From the NCBI RefSeq assembly GCF_003363715.1, contig NZ_QREV01000012.1, forward strand, positions 1 to 64,000: a stretch of DNA of 64,000 bases, read 5' to 3'. The notes under the pieces were generated by a model, which was not told where the DNA came from, ran no database searches, and was given only the letters and a program-made list of their open reading frames with translations. The position numbers were made by a program, and so were the translations under genes. Position 1 is the first letter of the stretch. Each line of letters starts with the position of its first letter. Positions 35,806 to 45,890 of the stretch are shown here, one piece after another. Source of the stretch: Parabacteroides acidifaciens (lineage in GTDB: Bacteria > Bacteroidota > Bacteroidia > Bacteroidales > Tannerellaceae).

Positions 35806-36711
35806 ATGCTGGTTTTTGATATAAAGAGATATGCGATCAACGACGGGCCGGGCATCCGGATTACGATCTTTATGAAAGGATGCCCCCTGTCGTGTGTGTG
35901 GTGCCATAATCCGGAAGGGCTTTCCAGCCGGAAAGAGAAGCTCTATACGAAGAAGAAATGCATCGGTTGCCAGACTTGCGTCAAGGCGTGTCCGGAACAG
36001 GCGCTGACATTGACGCCGGATGGAATTGTGACGGATCGCACGCGTTGCACGCTCTGCGGAACCTGTGCTGAAGTCTGTCCGGCTTTGGCAATGGAGATAT
36101 CCGGCACGGAGTATTCAACCGATGCGTTGATGAAGGAGATAGAGAAAGAAACGGTCTTTATGGACCGCTCGGAGGGGGGCGTCACGTTTTGCGGTGGAGA
36201 ACCGCTGTTGCATCCGGAGCCACTCCTCGAACTGTTGCGCCGTTGTGGCGAACAGGGCATCCACCGGGCTGTCGACACGACGTTGTTTGCCCGGCCCGAG
36301 ATCGTACGGAAGGTGATGGATAACTGCGAGCTTTTCCTGGTCGACCTGAAACAGATGGATTCGGCCAAGCACAAGCATTTCTGCGGCGTACCGAACGAGC
36401 CGATACTCGCCAATCTCCGGATGATAGCCGAAGCGGGACATGATTTTTACCTGCGTATCCCATTGATAGAAGGAGTGAATGCGGACGAAGAGAATATAAC
36501 CCGCAGCGCGGAGTTTTTAGCGTCCCTTCCCTGGAAATACCGGACGGTGAACCTGCTGCTATATCATGATATAGGGAAAGGGAAACATGAGAAGTTAGGA
36601 ACGATCTATAATCCCGGGCATTGTGCTTTCGCTACGCCATCGGACGAGACTGTTGAACGTTGCCGCGGGATATTTGCCAACTATGGGATCGAGACGGCAA
36701 TAGGAGGATAG
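35806..36711 (+). CDS. hypE: Glycyl-radical-enzyme activase (HypE-like radical SAM)
   Basis: This radical SAM protein installs the glycyl radical in the upstream enzyme. FMKGCPLSCVWCHNPEG gives the CxxxCxxC site (C26, C30, C33). An insert carries two ferredoxin-type clusters: CIGCQTCVKACP (C52-C62) and CTLCGTCAEVCP (C81-C91), as in activases of dehydratase-type glycyl radical enzymes and unlike short PflA. VTFCGGEPLLHPE is the conserved GGE region. The 301-residue length fits. It is paired with hypD and followed by a hairpin at 36763-36791. Confidence 0.87.
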   Translation: MLVFDIKRYAINDGPGIRITIFMKGCPLSCVWCHNPEGLSSRKEKLYTKKKCIGCQTCVKACPEQALTLTPDGIVTDRTRCTLCGTCAEVCPALAMEISGTEYSTDALMKEIEKETVFMDRSEGGVTFCGGEPLLHPEPLLELLRRCGEQGIHRAVDTTLFARPEIVRKVMDNCELFLVDLKQMDSAKHKHFCGVPNEPILANLRMIAEAGHDFYLRIPLIEGVNADEENITRSAEFLASLPWKYRTVNLLLYHDIGKGKHEKLGTIYNPGHCAFATPSDETVERCRGIFANYGIETAIGG

Positions 36712-36762
36712 TTTATTATTTGTGCGTGCACCAGAAGCTTTAACTTAGGTTTCATTCCGTTT

Positions 36763-36791
36763 AACACAACAACTCTTTATCCTGTTGTGTT
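36763..36791 (+). terminator. Hairpin after hypE
   Basis: AACACAACA (36763-36771) pairs with TGTTGTGTT (36783-36791), followed by TCATTATC, which is only moderately T-rich. It could end the hypD-hypE transcript or form part of the leader of the antiporter gene that starts 39 bp later. Confidence 0.45.
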
Positions 36792-36829
36792 TCATTATCA
36801 ATTTTATTAACGCCAAAAAATTGATATAT

Positions 36830-38530
36830 ATGGAATGGTTTGCCAATTTGCTCCGACATTATCCGGAGCTTGCTATCTTTCTCACCTTGGCCTTCGGCTT
36901 CTGGATCGGTAAGTTTAAGATTAAAAAGTTTACGTTGGGGACGGTCACCAGTGTGTTGCTGGTCGGTGTCCTGATCGGACAATTACATATCGAGATAGGT
37001 GCTCCGTTGAAATCGGTTTTCTTCCTGCTGTTCCTGTTCGCCGTCGGCTACAGTGTCGGCCCGCAATTCTTCCGGGGATTGAGGAAGGAGGGATTGCCGC
37101 AGGTTCTGTTTGCGGTCGTTATGTGTCTGTTCTGTCTGATCGCCCCTTTTGTTCTGGCTAAGATCATGGGCTATTCGGCTGGCGAGGCAGCCGGTCTGTT
37201 GGCCGGTTCGCAAACGATCTCCGCAGTGTTAGGGGTGGCGGAAGATACGATTAACCAATTAGGGATACCGGATGCCGACAAAACGAGTATGATAAATGTG
37301 ATGCCGGTGGCCTATGCCGTCTCTTACATTTTCGGTACGGCAGGTTCCGCCTGGATTATGAGCGATGTGGCTCCCCGTCTGTTAGGCGGGATCGAATCGG
37401 TCAAGAAGGCCTGTCGCGAACTGGAAGCGAAGATGGGTACTGACGACGAGAGCGAGCAACCCGGTTTTATGCCTGCCGCCCGTCCGATCACATTCCGGGC
37501 TTACAAGATCAGTAACGATTGGTTCGGTGCCGGTAAGACAGTCAAGGAACTGGAAGATTACCTGGAAGAACAGGGCAGACGTCTTTTTGTGGAACGGGTG
37601 CGCATAGACCATGTGATCCGTGATGCAAAACCGGATCAAATGCTTCTGGAAGGCAATGAGATCGTGTTGAGCGGCCGTCGCGAGTTTGTGATTGGCGAGG
37701 AGAATTGGATTGGGGACGAAGTGAACGATATCGACCTGTTAGATTTCCCGGCGGAGACATTACCTGTGTTGGTCTCCCGCAAGAAATTCGCCGGCATGAC
37801 AGTCGCCAAACTCCGCAAACAGCCTGTTATGCACGGCGTCAGTATCAAAAGCATCAAGAGGGCAGGTGTCAGCATCCCTGTGTTGCCTGCTACCCGGATC
37901 GATCCGGGCGATATGCTGGAACTGGTCGGTACTAAACTGGAGGTAAACGCCGCCGCCGATATGTTAGGCTATGCCGACCGTCCGACGAACCAGACGGATA
38001 TGATCTTTGTCGGGCTCGGTATCTTCCTGGGAGGCGTGGTCGGTTCGTTAGCCATCCATTTCGGAGGAGTGCCCATCAGTTTGAGTACGAGCGGCGGTGC
38101 GCTGATAGCCGGACTGTTCTTTGGCTGGCTGCGTTCGAAGCATCCGACCTTCGGCCGTATTCCGGAGCCATCGCTTTGGGTGTTGAATAATGTTGGGTTG
38201 AATATGTTCATTGCCGTTGTCGGGATTACCGCCGGCCCCAGCTTTGTCACCGGGTTGAAGGAAGTTGGAATCAGCCTCTTCTTTATCGGGGCATTGGCTA
38301 CGGCTATTCCGTTGCTTGTCGGTGTACTGTTGGGAAAGTATGTTTTCAAGTTCCACCCCGCTATCACGTTAGGCTGCACCTCCGGCGCCCGTACCACAAC
38401 GGCTGCCTTAGGAGCCGTCGAAGATGCAGTCGAAAGTCAGACGCCGGCATTGGGCTACACGGTCACATATGCTGTCGGCAATACGCTTCTGATCATTTGG
38501 GGTGTTGTTATTGTCCTTTTGATGACCTGA
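36830..38530 (+). CDS. aspT: Aspartate:alanine antiporter family protein (AspT-like)
   Basis: A duplicated membrane protein of 566 residues: about six helices (residues 8-180), a cytoplasmic middle part (about 200-375) with two RCK_C/TrkA-C-type domains, and about six further helices. [16 protein letters not shown] in the first half and [20 protein letters not shown] in the second are the paired AspT/YidE signatures. AspT exchanges aspartate for alanine and creates a proton-motive force together with decarboxylation. The next gene is aspartate 4-decarboxylase, which strongly supports this role. I start at MEWFANLL (36830), since the longer frame upstream adds a hydrophobic tail without family resemblance. 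Confidence 0.85.
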   Translation: MEWFANLLRHYPELAIFLTLAFGFWIGKFKIKKFTLGTVTSVLLVGVLIGQLHIEIGAPLKSVFFLLFLFAVGYSVGPQFFRGLRKEGLPQVLFAVVMCLFCLIAPFVLAKIMGYSAGEAAGLLAGSQTISAVLGVAEDTINQLGIPDADKTSMINVMPVAYAVSYIFGTAGSAWIMSDVAPRLLGGIESVKKACRELEAKMGTDDESEQPGFMPAARPITFRAYKISNDWFGAGKTVKELEDYLEEQGRRLFVERVRIDHVIRDAKPDQMLLEGNEIVLSGRREFVIGEENWIGDEVNDIDLLDFPAETLPVLVSRKKFAGMTVAKLRKQPVMHGVSIKSIKRAGVSIPVLPATRIDPGDMLELVGTKLEVNAAADMLGYADRPTNQTDMIFVGLGIFLGGVVGSLAIHFGGVPISLSTSGGALIAGLFFGWLRSKHPTFGRIPEPSLWVLNNVGLNMFIAVVGITAGPSFVTGLKEVGISLFFIGALATAIPLLVGVLLGKYVFKFHPAITLGCTSGARTTTAALGAVEDAVESQTPALGYTVTYAVGNTLLIIWGVVIVLLMT

Positions 38531-38541
38531 TTTATCTGTGT

Positions 38542-38569
38542 GTAGAGACGCACGGCCGTGCGTCTCTAC
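38542..38569. terminator. Perfect 28-bp palindrome between aspT and asdA
   Basis: GTAGAGACGCACGG followed directly by CCGTGCGTCTCTAC is perfectly self-complementary with no spacer. It begins 12 bp after the antiporter stop. It has no T-run, so it may be an RNA-stabilising element or a binding site and not a terminator. Very similar sequences recur as interspersed repeats in many Bacteroidetes genomes. Confidence 0.65.
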
Positions 38570-38602
38570 CAAATACATAATATATTCATTAATTTATTCC
38601 TT

Positions 38603-40243
38603 ATGCAACACAAAATCACTCGTGAATACGAAAAGAAGATGTCGGAGATCAGCCCGTTCGAGCTGAAGAATATCCTGATAGAGCTGGCGGATGAGAGCGC
38701 CCGCAAAAGTACCCATATCATGCTGAACGCCGGACGCGGCAACCCGAACTGGATCAGCACCGTCCCCCGCGAAGCCTTCTTCCTGCTCGGGCAGTTCGGG
38801 TTGGAAGAATGTGCCCGTAGCACTGAGTTTAGCGAAGGGATGGTCGGCATTGCCGGCGTCCCCGATAAGAAACGCATCGCTTCCCGTTTCACCCAATTCC
38901 TGGTCAAACACGCCGGCTCTCCCGGTATGGCGCTGTTGAAAGATACATACGATTACCTGGTGAATGAAAAGGGAATTGATGAAAACGACTTGGTGCACGA
39001 ATGGGCGGAGGGAGTCATCGGTGACCAGTATCCCGTTCCCGACCGCATCCTGAAATATACAGAAGTCCTTGTCGAAGACTACCTGAAACAGGAACTATGC
39101 AATAACCGCCCGCCGAAAGGCCGGTTCGATCTTTTTGCGACAGAAGGAGGGACGGCAGCCATGTGCTATATCTTCGATTCCCTCCAACAAAATTTCCTGC
39201 TGAACCGCGGAGATAAGATCGTTTTGTTTGCTCCGGTATTCACTCCCTACATAGAGATTCCGGAACAAGCCCGCTACCTGTTCGATGTAACCGAAATCCA
39301 TGCCTGTAAAATGACTCACGAAGGCTATCACACCTGGCAATATCTGGAAAAAGACCTCGATGTCCTGAAAGATCCCGCCGTCAAGGCCGCCTTCCTCGTC
39401 AATCCGAGCAATCCGCCTTCGTACGGACTGACGCCGGAGCTGATGCAGCGTATTGTCGACATTGTCCGCCACGATAATCCCAATCTGATGATCATCACGG
39501 ACGATGTCTACGCCACATACATCCCGGACTTTCGTTCCATTATGGCGGAACTGCCCGAAAACACTCTTTGCGTCTATTCCTTCTCCAAATATTTCGGAGC
39601 GACAGGTTGGCGTCTGGCCGTTATCGCCCTGCATGAGAACAATATTTACGACCGGATGATCAAGGAGTTGCCGGCAGAACGCCAGGAACAGTTGAAGAAG
39701 CGTTACAGCAGCCTCTCCCTGCATCCGGAAAAGATACGCTTCATCGACCGCATGGTTGCCGACAGCCGCCAGGTGGCGCTGAATCATACAGCCGGACTCT
39801 CTTTACCGCAACAAACACAGATGGCCCTGTTCGCCTCGTTCTCCTTGTTAGATCATGAGAACGCTTATAAGAAAAAGATGCAACAGGTCATACACGACCG
39901 CCTGCACACGCTTTGGGAGAACACCGGCTTCGTCTTGCTCGACGATCCGCTCCGGGCAGGCTATTACAGCGAGATCGATATGTTGGTCTGGGCGAAGAAG
40001 TTCTACGGAGACGGCTTTGTGGAGTATCTGCAAGAGAACTACGAGCCGGTCGACGTCGTATTCCGGCTTGCGCAGGAAACCTCTTTGGTGCTGCTGAACG
40101 GCGGCGGGTTCGATGCGCCTGAATGGTCCATCCGTTGCTCGCTTGCCAACCTGAAGCGGGAAGATTACGTACGTATCGGGCAGGGGATCGCCTCCATCCT
40201 GCACAGTTATGCGGCTAAATGGAAAGAGTCGTTGGAGAAATAA
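38603..40243 (+). CDS. asdA: Aspartate 4-decarboxylase
   Basis: A large class I/II PLP enzyme of 546 residues; ordinary aminotransferases have about 400. LNAGRGNPNWI near residue 33 is the typical aspartate 4-decarboxylase opening, FLVNPSNPPSYG and ITDDVYATY form the cofactor pocket, and SFSKYFGATGWRLA holds the Schiff-base lysine. It converts aspartate to alanine and CO2 in the cytoplasm, consuming a proton. With the antiporter upstream it forms an aspartate-alanine energy cycle. I start at the ATG at 38603, since the GTG at 38558 lies inside the palindrome. Confidence 0.87.
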   Translation: MQHKITREYEKKMSEISPFELKNILIELADESARKSTHIMLNAGRGNPNWISTVPREAFFLLGQFGLEECARSTEFSEGMVGIAGVPDKKRIASRFTQFLVKHAGSPGMALLKDTYDYLVNEKGIDENDLVHEWAEGVIGDQYPVPDRILKYTEVLVEDYLKQELCNNRPPKGRFDLFATEGGTAAMCYIFDSLQQNFLLNRGDKIVLFAPVFTPYIEIPEQARYLFDVTEIHACKMTHEGYHTWQYLEKDLDVLKDPAVKAAFLVNPSNPPSYGLTPELMQRIVDIVRHDNPNLMIITDDVYATYIPDFRSIMAELPENTLCVYSFSKYFGATGWRLAVIALHENNIYDRMIKELPAERQEQLKKRYSSLSLHPEKIRFIDRMVADSRQVALNHTAGLSLPQQTQMALFASFSLLDHENAYKKKMQQVIHDRLHTLWENTGFVLLDDPLRAGYYSEIDMLVWAKKFYGDGFVEYLQENYEPVDVVFRLAQETSLVLLNGGGFDAPEWSIRCSLANLKREDYVRIGQGIASILHSYAAKWKESLEK

Positions 40244-40260
40244 ATGAAGTCATTGAACAA

Positions 40261-40309
40261 AACAGATTCCCGCCACGTTCTATTAATAGACGTCGCGGGA
40301 ATCCCTGTT
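40261..40309 (+). terminator. Hairpin after asdA
   Basis: AACAGATTCCCGC pairs with GCGGGAATCCCTGTT through a stem interrupted by small mismatches, with ACGTTCTATTAATAGACGT forming the tip. It is followed by TATAGATATC and lies 18 bp after the asdA stop. A terminator role is likely even without a long T-run. Confidence 0.55.
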
Positions 40310-40412
40310 TATAGATATCCTTTATCAGACCATAGAAATTATTGACTGAAAGGTATCTGTTTATATACTATTTTTACAACACTTACATGATTAACAATTA
40401 AAACGAATAGAT

Positions 40413-42671
40413 ATGGTGTACGACATTGACATGCTGAGAAGCTTTTATTCTAATTTCCCGAAACGGGTGGATGCCGCCCGTAAACACCTTGGCCGCCCGT
40501 TGACCCTGGCTGAAAAAATCCTATATGCACATCTGTATAATGAATCGGATATCCACGCATACCGTCGCGGTGAAGACTATGTGAACTTCCGGCCGGACCG
40601 TGTGGCGATGCAGGATGCTACCGCACAGATGGCATTGCTCCAGTTTATGAATGCAGGAAAGGCAAAATCAGCCGTTCCGGCGACCGTGCATTGCGACCAT
40701 CTGATCCAGGCAAATATGGGAGCTAAGACCGATATTGCCACCGCTACACAAAGCAACAGCGAGGTCTATGACTTCCTGAAGTCCGTCTCCGACAAATACG
40801 GCATCGGCTTCTGGAAACCCGGAGCCGGGATCATTCATCAGGTCGTGTTGGAGAATTATGCATTCCCCGGAGGCATGATGGTGGGAACCGACTCGCACAC
40901 ACCGAATGCCGGTGGCTTAGGAATGATCGCCATCGGAGTGGGAGGCGCTGACGCCGTGGATGTGATGACCGGCATGGAGTGGGAATTGAAGATGCCGAAA
41001 CTGATCGGCGTCAAGCTCACCGGCAGTCTCAGCAGATGGGCCTCGCCGAAAGACGTGATTTTGAAATTAGCAGGGATTCTGACTGTGAAGGGCGGGACGA
41101 ACGCTATCATCGAATACTTCGGTCCTGGAACGGCCTCCCTCTCTGCAACCGGAAAAGCGACGATCTGCAATATGGGCGCCGAGGTAGGAGCCACGACTTC
41201 CCTCTTCCCCTTCGACCTGAACATGGCCACTTATCTGCGTGCTACGGGACGCGACAGCGTAGCCGAATGGGCAACCGCCATCTCCGATGACCTGGAAGCC
41301 GATATGGACGTAAAGGCACAGCCGGACTCCTTCTACGACCGCGTGATCGTCATCAATCTCTCCGAGTTGGAGCCGCATATCAACGGCCCGTTCACGCCGG
41401 ATGCCGCCACGCCGATATCCGAGTTTGCCGCAAAGGTAAAAGAAAACGGCTGGCCCCGCCGGATGGAAGTGGGGCTGATCGGTTCTTGTACGAACTCTTC
41501 CTATCAGGACCTTAGCCGCGCCGCTTCGATTGCCCGTCAGGCAGCTGACGATAAGATTCCGGTGGCCGCCCCGCTTATCATCAACCCCGGGTCCGAACAG
41601 ATCCGCTATACCGCCGAGCGCGACGGGCTGATCGGAGATTTCGAGAAGATCGGCGCTACGATCATGGCGAACGCCTGCGGTCCGTGCATCGGACAATGGA
41701 AACGGCATACCGACGATAACACCCGCAAAAATTCCATCGTTACCTCCTTTAACAGAAATTTCGCCAAACGTGCGGATGGCAATCCGAACACGCATGCTTT
41801 TGTCGCTTCCCCGGAACTGACACTGGTGCTGACCATCGCGGGAGACCTTTGTTTCAATCCGCTGACCGATACCTTAAAGACTGCCGACGGCCGCGAAGTC
41901 AAGCTGAAAGAACCGGAAGGAACGGACTTCCCGCCAAATGGCTTCGACGTGAAAGACAAAGGCTATTTAGCTCCGACAGGCGGGAACATCGAAGTCGTAA
42001 TCAATCCCGAATCAAACCGCCTGCAGGCCTTGAAGCCTTTTGTCGCCTGGGACGGAAAGGACCTGATCGATATGCCGCTCCTGCTGAAAGCCGAAGGCAA
42101 ATGCACGACCGACCATATCTCGATGGCCGGCCCCTGGCTTCGCTTCCGCGGACATTTAGAAAACATTTCGGACAATATGCTGATGGGAGCCGTGAACGCT
42201 TTCACAGGAAAGACAAACAGCGTGCTGAACCAGCTGACCGGTGAATATGAAGCCGTCTCCGCCGTTGCGAAACTATATAAATCGAAAGGCATCTCCTCTA
42301 TCGTCGTAGCGGAAGAAAATTATGGGGAAGGCTCTTCCCGCGAACATGCCGCCATGGAACCCCGTTTCCTGAATGTGAAAGCAATCCTTGCCAAAAGCTT
42401 CGCCCGCATACATGAAACGAATCTGAAGAAACAGGGAATGCTCGCCCTTACATTTGCCGACAAGCGTGATTATGACAGGGTACGCGAAGAAGACAAGCTC
42501 TCGATCATCGGCTTGAAAGACTTTGCTCCCGGCCGCCCATTGACCGCCATCCTCTACCATGCCGACGGCACGGAAGAATCCTTCGCCGTCAATCATACCT
42601 ATAACGACTTGCAAATAAAATGGTTCAAAGCAGGTTCGGCGTTGAATACAAATAAACAGTTAAGCATATGA
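40413..42671 (+). CDS. acn: Aconitate hydratase
   Basis: A 752-residue aconitase of the mitochondrial type. [13 protein letters not shown] is the substrate signature, [10 protein letters not shown] holds the first cluster cysteine and ACGPCIGQW the other two, together binding the 4Fe-4S cluster. [14 protein letters not shown] in the swivel domain carries the catalytic serine. It isomerises citrate to isocitrate. Its stop overlaps the icd start by 4 bp, and citrate synthase follows, so the three enzymes supply 2-oxoglutarate for glutamate synthesis in the reductive or partial cycle typical of anaerobic Bacteroidales. Confidence 0.92.
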   Translation: MVYDIDMLRSFYSNFPKRVDAARKHLGRPLTLAEKILYAHLYNESDIHAYRRGEDYVNFRPDRVAMQDATAQMALLQFMNAGKAKSAVPATVHCDHLIQANMGAKTDIATATQSNSEVYDFLKSVSDKYGIGFWKPGAGIIHQVVLENYAFPGGMMVGTDSHTPNAGGLGMIAIGVGGADAVDVMTGMEWELKMPKLIGVKLTGSLSRWASPKDVILKLAGILTVKGGTNAIIEYFGPGTASLSATGKATICNMGAEVGATTSLFPFDLNMATYLRATGRDSVAEWATAISDDLEADMDVKAQPDSFYDRVIVINLSELEPHINGPFTPDAATPISEFAAKVKENGWPRRMEVGLIGSCTNSSYQDLSRAASIARQAADDKIPVAAPLIINPGSEQIRYTAERDGLIGDFEKIGATIMANACGPCIGQWKRHTDDNTRKNSIVTSFNRNFAKRADGNPNTHAFVASPELTLVLTIAGDLCFNPLTDTLKTADGREVKLKEPEGTDFPPNGFDVKDKGYLAPTGGNIEVVINPESNRLQALKPFVAWDGKDLIDMPLLLKAEGKCTTDHISMAGPWLRFRGHLENISDNMLMGAVNAFTGKTNSVLNQLTGEYEAVSAVAKLYKSKGISSIVVAEENYGEGSSREHAAMEPRFLNVKAILAKSFARIHETNLKKQGMLALTFADKRDYDRVREEDKLSIIGLKDFAPGRPLTAILYHADGTEESFAVNHTYNDLQIKWFKAGSALNTNKQLSI

Positions 42672-43927
42672 ACAGAATAACAAAAGAAAACGGGCGCTTG
42701 GTCGTTCCCGATAAAGTAACGATTCCCTTTATCGAGGGTGACGGCGTCGGCGCCGAGATCACCCCGATCTGCCAGCGTATTGTCAACGAAGCGATCGGCC
42801 GTGCCTATGGCGGGCAGCGGGCAATCGAATGGAAGGAAGTGTTGGCAGGTGAGAAAGCTTTCAAGCAAACCGGTAGCTGGTTGCCCGACGAGACGATGGA
42901 CGCCTTCCGCCAGTACATGATCGGGATCAAGGGACCGCTCACGACACCTATCGGTGGTGGTATCCGTTCACTCAACGTCGCCCTCAGGCAAACGCTCGAT
43001 CTATACGTCTGCCTGCGTCCCGTGCGCTGGTTCCGCGGGGTGGAGACGCCTGTCAAAGCGCCCGAAAAGGTCGATATGTATATCTTCCGCGAGAACACCG
43101 AAGACATCTATGCCGGTATCGAATGGCAGCAGGGGACGCCCGAGGCCAGCAAATTCCTCCGCTTCCTGACCGAAGAGATGGGGGTGACGAAGGTCCGTTT
43201 TCCCGAAAGCTCCTCGTTCGGTGTAAAACCGGTTTCTGTGGAAGGAACGGAACGTCTGGTCCGCGCCGCCATCGAGTTTGCCATCACGAACCATCTGCCA
43301 AGTGTCACGTTAGTACACAAAGGCAATATCATGAAGTTTACCGAAGGCGGTTTCAAACTCTGGGGCTACGCGTTGGCTGAACGCGAGTTTGCCGACAAGA
43401 CATTTACCTGGCCCCAATATGAGAAAATCAAGAAGGAGCGGGGAGAAGACGCCGCCGCAGCCGCTCTTTTGGAGGCGGAAGCAGCCGGACGGGTTGTCAT
43501 CAAGGATGTGATAGCCGACGCTTTCCTGCAGAACACCCTGCTGATTCCGGAAGAATATTCCGTCGTCGCCACGTTGAACCTGAACGGCGACTATGTCTCC
43601 GACCAGCTTGCGGCAATGGTTGGCGGCATCGGCATCGCTCCGGGAGCCAATATTAATTACGACAGCGGTTACGCCATCTTCGAGGCAACCCACGGGACAG
43701 CGCCTAACATTGCCGGCAAGAACATCGTCAACCCCTGTTCACTTCTGCTCTCCTCCGTCATGATGCTGGAATATATGGGCTGGAACGAAGCCGGACGATT
43801 GATCACCGCCGCACTCGAACACGCTTTTACCGAAGGACGGGCAACACACGATCTGGCACGTTTTATGCCGAACGGTCATTCACTCGGAACAAGAGAGTTC
43901 GGTGAATATGTAATGTCGATACTATAA
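42668..43927 (+). CDS. icd: Isocitrate dehydrogenase (NADP-type)
   Basis: A homodimeric isocitrate dehydrogenase of 419 residues, type I bacterial form. [20 protein letters not shown] holds the substrate loop with its serine and arginines, [14 protein letters not shown] the conserved core, and [13 protein letters not shown] the cofactor-binding stretch near the C-terminus. It converts isocitrate to 2-oxoglutarate and CO2. It is coupled to acn by a 4-bp overlap. The 294-bp gap to gltA is filled by six phased palindromes, suggesting separate or extra control of the last gene. Confidence 0.92.
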   Translation: MNRITKENGRLVVPDKVTIPFIEGDGVGAEITPICQRIVNEAIGRAYGGQRAIEWKEVLAGEKAFKQTGSWLPDETMDAFRQYMIGIKGPLTTPIGGGIRSLNVALRQTLDLYVCLRPVRWFRGVETPVKAPEKVDMYIFRENTEDIYAGIEWQQGTPEASKFLRFLTEEMGVTKVRFPESSSFGVKPVSVEGTERLVRAAIEFAITNHLPSVTLVHKGNIMKFTEGGFKLWGYALAEREFADKTFTWPQYEKIKKERGEDAAAAALLEAEAAGRVVIKDVIADAFLQNTLLIPEEYSVVATLNLNGDYVSDQLAAMVGGIGIAPGANINYDSGYAIFEATHGTAPNIAGKNIVNPCSLLLSSVMMLEYMGWNEAGRLITAALEHAFTEGRATHDLARFMPNGHSLGTREFGEYVMSIL

Positions 43928-44221
43928 AGCTGTCGGTAATTTCCGTAAAACACGTTTTATAGTGCAAAAGTACGTGCTTTCATACCGTAAAACACGTTTT
44001 ACAGTGCAAAAGCATATGCTTTCATACCATAAAACACGTTTTACAGTGCAAAAGCATATGCTTTCATACCATAAAACACGTTTTACAGAGCAAAAGTATA
44101 TGCTTTCATACCATAAAACACGTTTTACAGTACTAAATCGCGTGACATAGCACTATAAAACGTGTTTTACGGATAATGCAATAAGTTTTTTATAATATGA
44201 ATGTAATTTAAATTTACTACG
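43928..44221. promoter_or_regulatory. Array of six palindromes at exact 42-bp spacing before gltA
   Basis: GTAAAACACGTTTTAC-type palindromes start at 43945, 43987, 44029, 44071, 44113 and 44155, each exactly 42 bp from the next. The first four sit in full 42-bp units (43943-44110) that also hold a second palindrome, AGCATATGCT or AGTACGTGCT; the fifth unit is degenerate and the last has its centre reversed (AAAACGTGTTTT). 42 bp is four turns of B-DNA, so all sites face one side. The array lies 50 bp before the gltA start. A multi-site operator is the favoured reading. Confidence 0.7.
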
Positions 44222-45565
44222 ATGAAAAAGGAATATATCATTTACAAACTGTCTGACGCATCCAAAGAGGCTTGCAAAATAGACAACGATTTGTTTCCAA
44301 AATACAATGTGAAGCGCGGGCTTCGTAACGAAGACGGTACAGGCGTACTGGTAGGTCTGACAAAAATAGGTAACGTTGTCGGCTACGAACGCTTACCGGA
44401 AGGCGGCTTGAAAGCAATCCCCGGAAAACTCTTTTACCGCGGATACGACGTGGAAGACATCGCGCATGGTCTGATCAAGGAAAAACGTTTTGGTTTCGAA
44501 GAGGTTGCCTACCTGCTCCTCTCCGGAAAGCTTCCCGACAAGGAAGAGTTGGCGGGTTTCAGGGAACTAATCTGCGACAGCATGCCGCTCGAACAGAAAA
44601 CGAAGATGAACATCCTCGACCTCGAAGGACAGAATATCATGAACATACTGGCACGCAGCGTGCTTGAAATGTACACCTTCGATCCGAACCCCGACGACAC
44701 GTCGCGCGACAACCTGATGCGTCAGTCGATCGAACTGATCTCGCGCTTCCCGACCATCATCGCCTATGCCTACAATATTTACCGTCACAGCCAGCAGGGC
44801 CGTTCGCTGCATATCCGCCACCCGCACGAGAATCTGTCGATTGCCGAGAACTTCCTCCATATGCTCAAGAAAGACTTTACCGACCTGGAGGCACGCACAC
44901 TGGACCTGTTGCTTGTCTTGCAGGCTGAACACGGCGGCGGTAATAACTCGACTTTCACTGTCCGCGTGACCAGTTCCACCGGTACGGACACCTATTCATC
45001 CATTGCCGCCGGTATCGGCTCGTTGAAAGGCCCGTTGCATGGAGGCGCCAATATCCAGGTAGTCGATATGTTCCACCACTTGAAGGAAAACATCGCCGAC
45101 TGGAAGAACATCGACGAGATAGATACCTACTTCATGCGGATGCTGAATAAAGACGCTTATAACAAGACCGGCTTGATCTACGGTATCGGCCATGCCGTCT
45201 ATACGATCTCCGACCCCCGCGCCGTCGTCCTGAAAGAGTTGGCACGCGATCTGGCGAAGGAGAAAGGACGCGAAGAAGAGTTTGCCTTCCTCGAATTGCT
45301 CGAAGAACGTGCCATCGAATGTTTCGCCAAGCATAAGGGAACGAAGAAACGCGTCTCTTCGAACGTCGATTTCTATTCCGGCTTCGTTTATGAAATGATT
45401 GGGCTTCCACAGGAAATTTACACGCCGTTGTTCGCCATGGCCCGTATCGTCGGCTGGACCGCCCACCGCATCGAAGAACTGAACTTCGAAGGAAAGCGCA
45501 TCATCCGCCCGGCCTACAAGAATGTACTCGAAGAGCAGACTTATACGCCGATTGCCGAAAGGTAA
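44222..45565 (+). CDS. gltA: Citrate synthase
   Basis: A 447-residue citrate synthase. LLLVLQAEHGGGNNSTFTVR holds the first active-site histidine, KGPLHGGANIQV the second, and GIGHAVYTISDPRA the third histidine with its aspartate two turns later. It condenses oxaloacetate with acetyl-CoA. Its partners acn and icd lie upstream. A long N-terminal extension of about 50 residues before VGYERLPEGGLKAIPG is usual for Bacteroidales enzymes. The phased palindromes in front suggest regulated expression. The terminator at 45855-45890, beyond the repeat, probably ends the transcript. Confidence 0.9.
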   Translation: MKKEYIIYKLSDASKEACKIDNDLFPKYNVKRGLRNEDGTGVLVGLTKIGNVVGYERLPEGGLKAIPGKLFYRGYDVEDIAHGLIKEKRFGFEEVAYLLLSGKLPDKEELAGFRELICDSMPLEQKTKMNILDLEGQNIMNILARSVLEMYTFDPNPDDTSRDNLMRQSIELISRFPTIIAYAYNIYRHSQQGRSLHIRHPHENLSIAENFLHMLKKDFTDLEARTLDLLLVLQAEHGGGNNSTFTVRVTSSTGTDTYSSIAAGIGSLKGPLHGGANIQVVDMFHHLKENIADWKNIDEIDTYFMRMLNKDAYNKTGLIYGIGHAVYTISDPRAVVLKELARDLAKEKGREEEFAFLELLEERAIECFAKHKGTKKRVSSNVDFYSGFVYEMIGLPQEIYTPLFAMARIVGWTAHRIEELNFEGKRIIRPAYKNVLEEQTYTPIAER

Positions 45566-45587
45566 ACGCTGTATGTACGACCGTATG

Positions 45588-45667
45588 TTAAAGTTTCATT
45601 TATAGCGTCTGTGTCCTGGCGGGCTTGTTAAAGTTTCATTTATAGCGTCTATGTCCTGGCGGGCTTG
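45588..45667. repeat. 40-bp tandem duplication at the edge of repeat copy B
   Basis: Two 40-bp units, 45588-45627 and 45628-45667, differ at a single base (GTCTGTG against GTCTATG). They correspond to one outer arm of the palindromic repeat, so one arm has been copied in place. Confidence 0.75.
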
Positions 45668-45815
45668 ACCCGCCATCTCATACTAAACTGACTTACAGTA
45701 ATTAGTATGAGGTTGCGGGTCAAGCCCGCAATGACACGCTAAAGCGTTAGGACTTACTTTTGACACATCCCGCAATGACATGCTAAAGCATTAAAACTTA
45801 CTTTAGACATATCCC
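45628..45815. repeat. Palindromic MITE-like repeat, copy B (inverted relative to copy A)
   Basis: The core from 45648 to 45770 matches the reverse complement of 23906-24061, including GGCGGGCTTGACCCGCC and GCGGGTCAAGCCCGC and the end TTTTGACACATCC. A diverged second copy of the right arm follows (45771-45815), where the small hairpin ACGCTAAAGCGT (45736-45747) has become ATGCTAAAGCAT (45780-45791), a paired change that keeps the stem. It fills the gap between gltA and the LytTR gene. Confidence 0.75.
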
Positions 45816-45854
45816 GTCATGGTATTGATGCTATAAAAATTAATCTTTAAGAAG

Positions 45855-45890
45855 GAACGGCATTACAAGAGATTGATGCCGTTCTTTTTT
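45855..45890 (+). terminator. Intrinsic terminator, probably for gltA
   Basis: GAACGGCAT (45855-45863) pairs with ATGCCGTTC (45876-45884) around a 12-base loop and is followed by TTTTTT. It is oriented for plus-strand transcripts, and it overlaps the last codons of the convergent LytTR gene. Confidence 0.75.

Noticed and set aside
43962-44150. Open frame of 62 codons over the 42-bp repeats
   Set aside because: Its 14-residue repeat follows from the DNA repeat (42 is divisible by three). The palindromes are the better explanation.
43928-44221. The 42-bp repeats as a CRISPR array
   Set aside because: The units are contiguous with no variable spacers and no cas genes are near.
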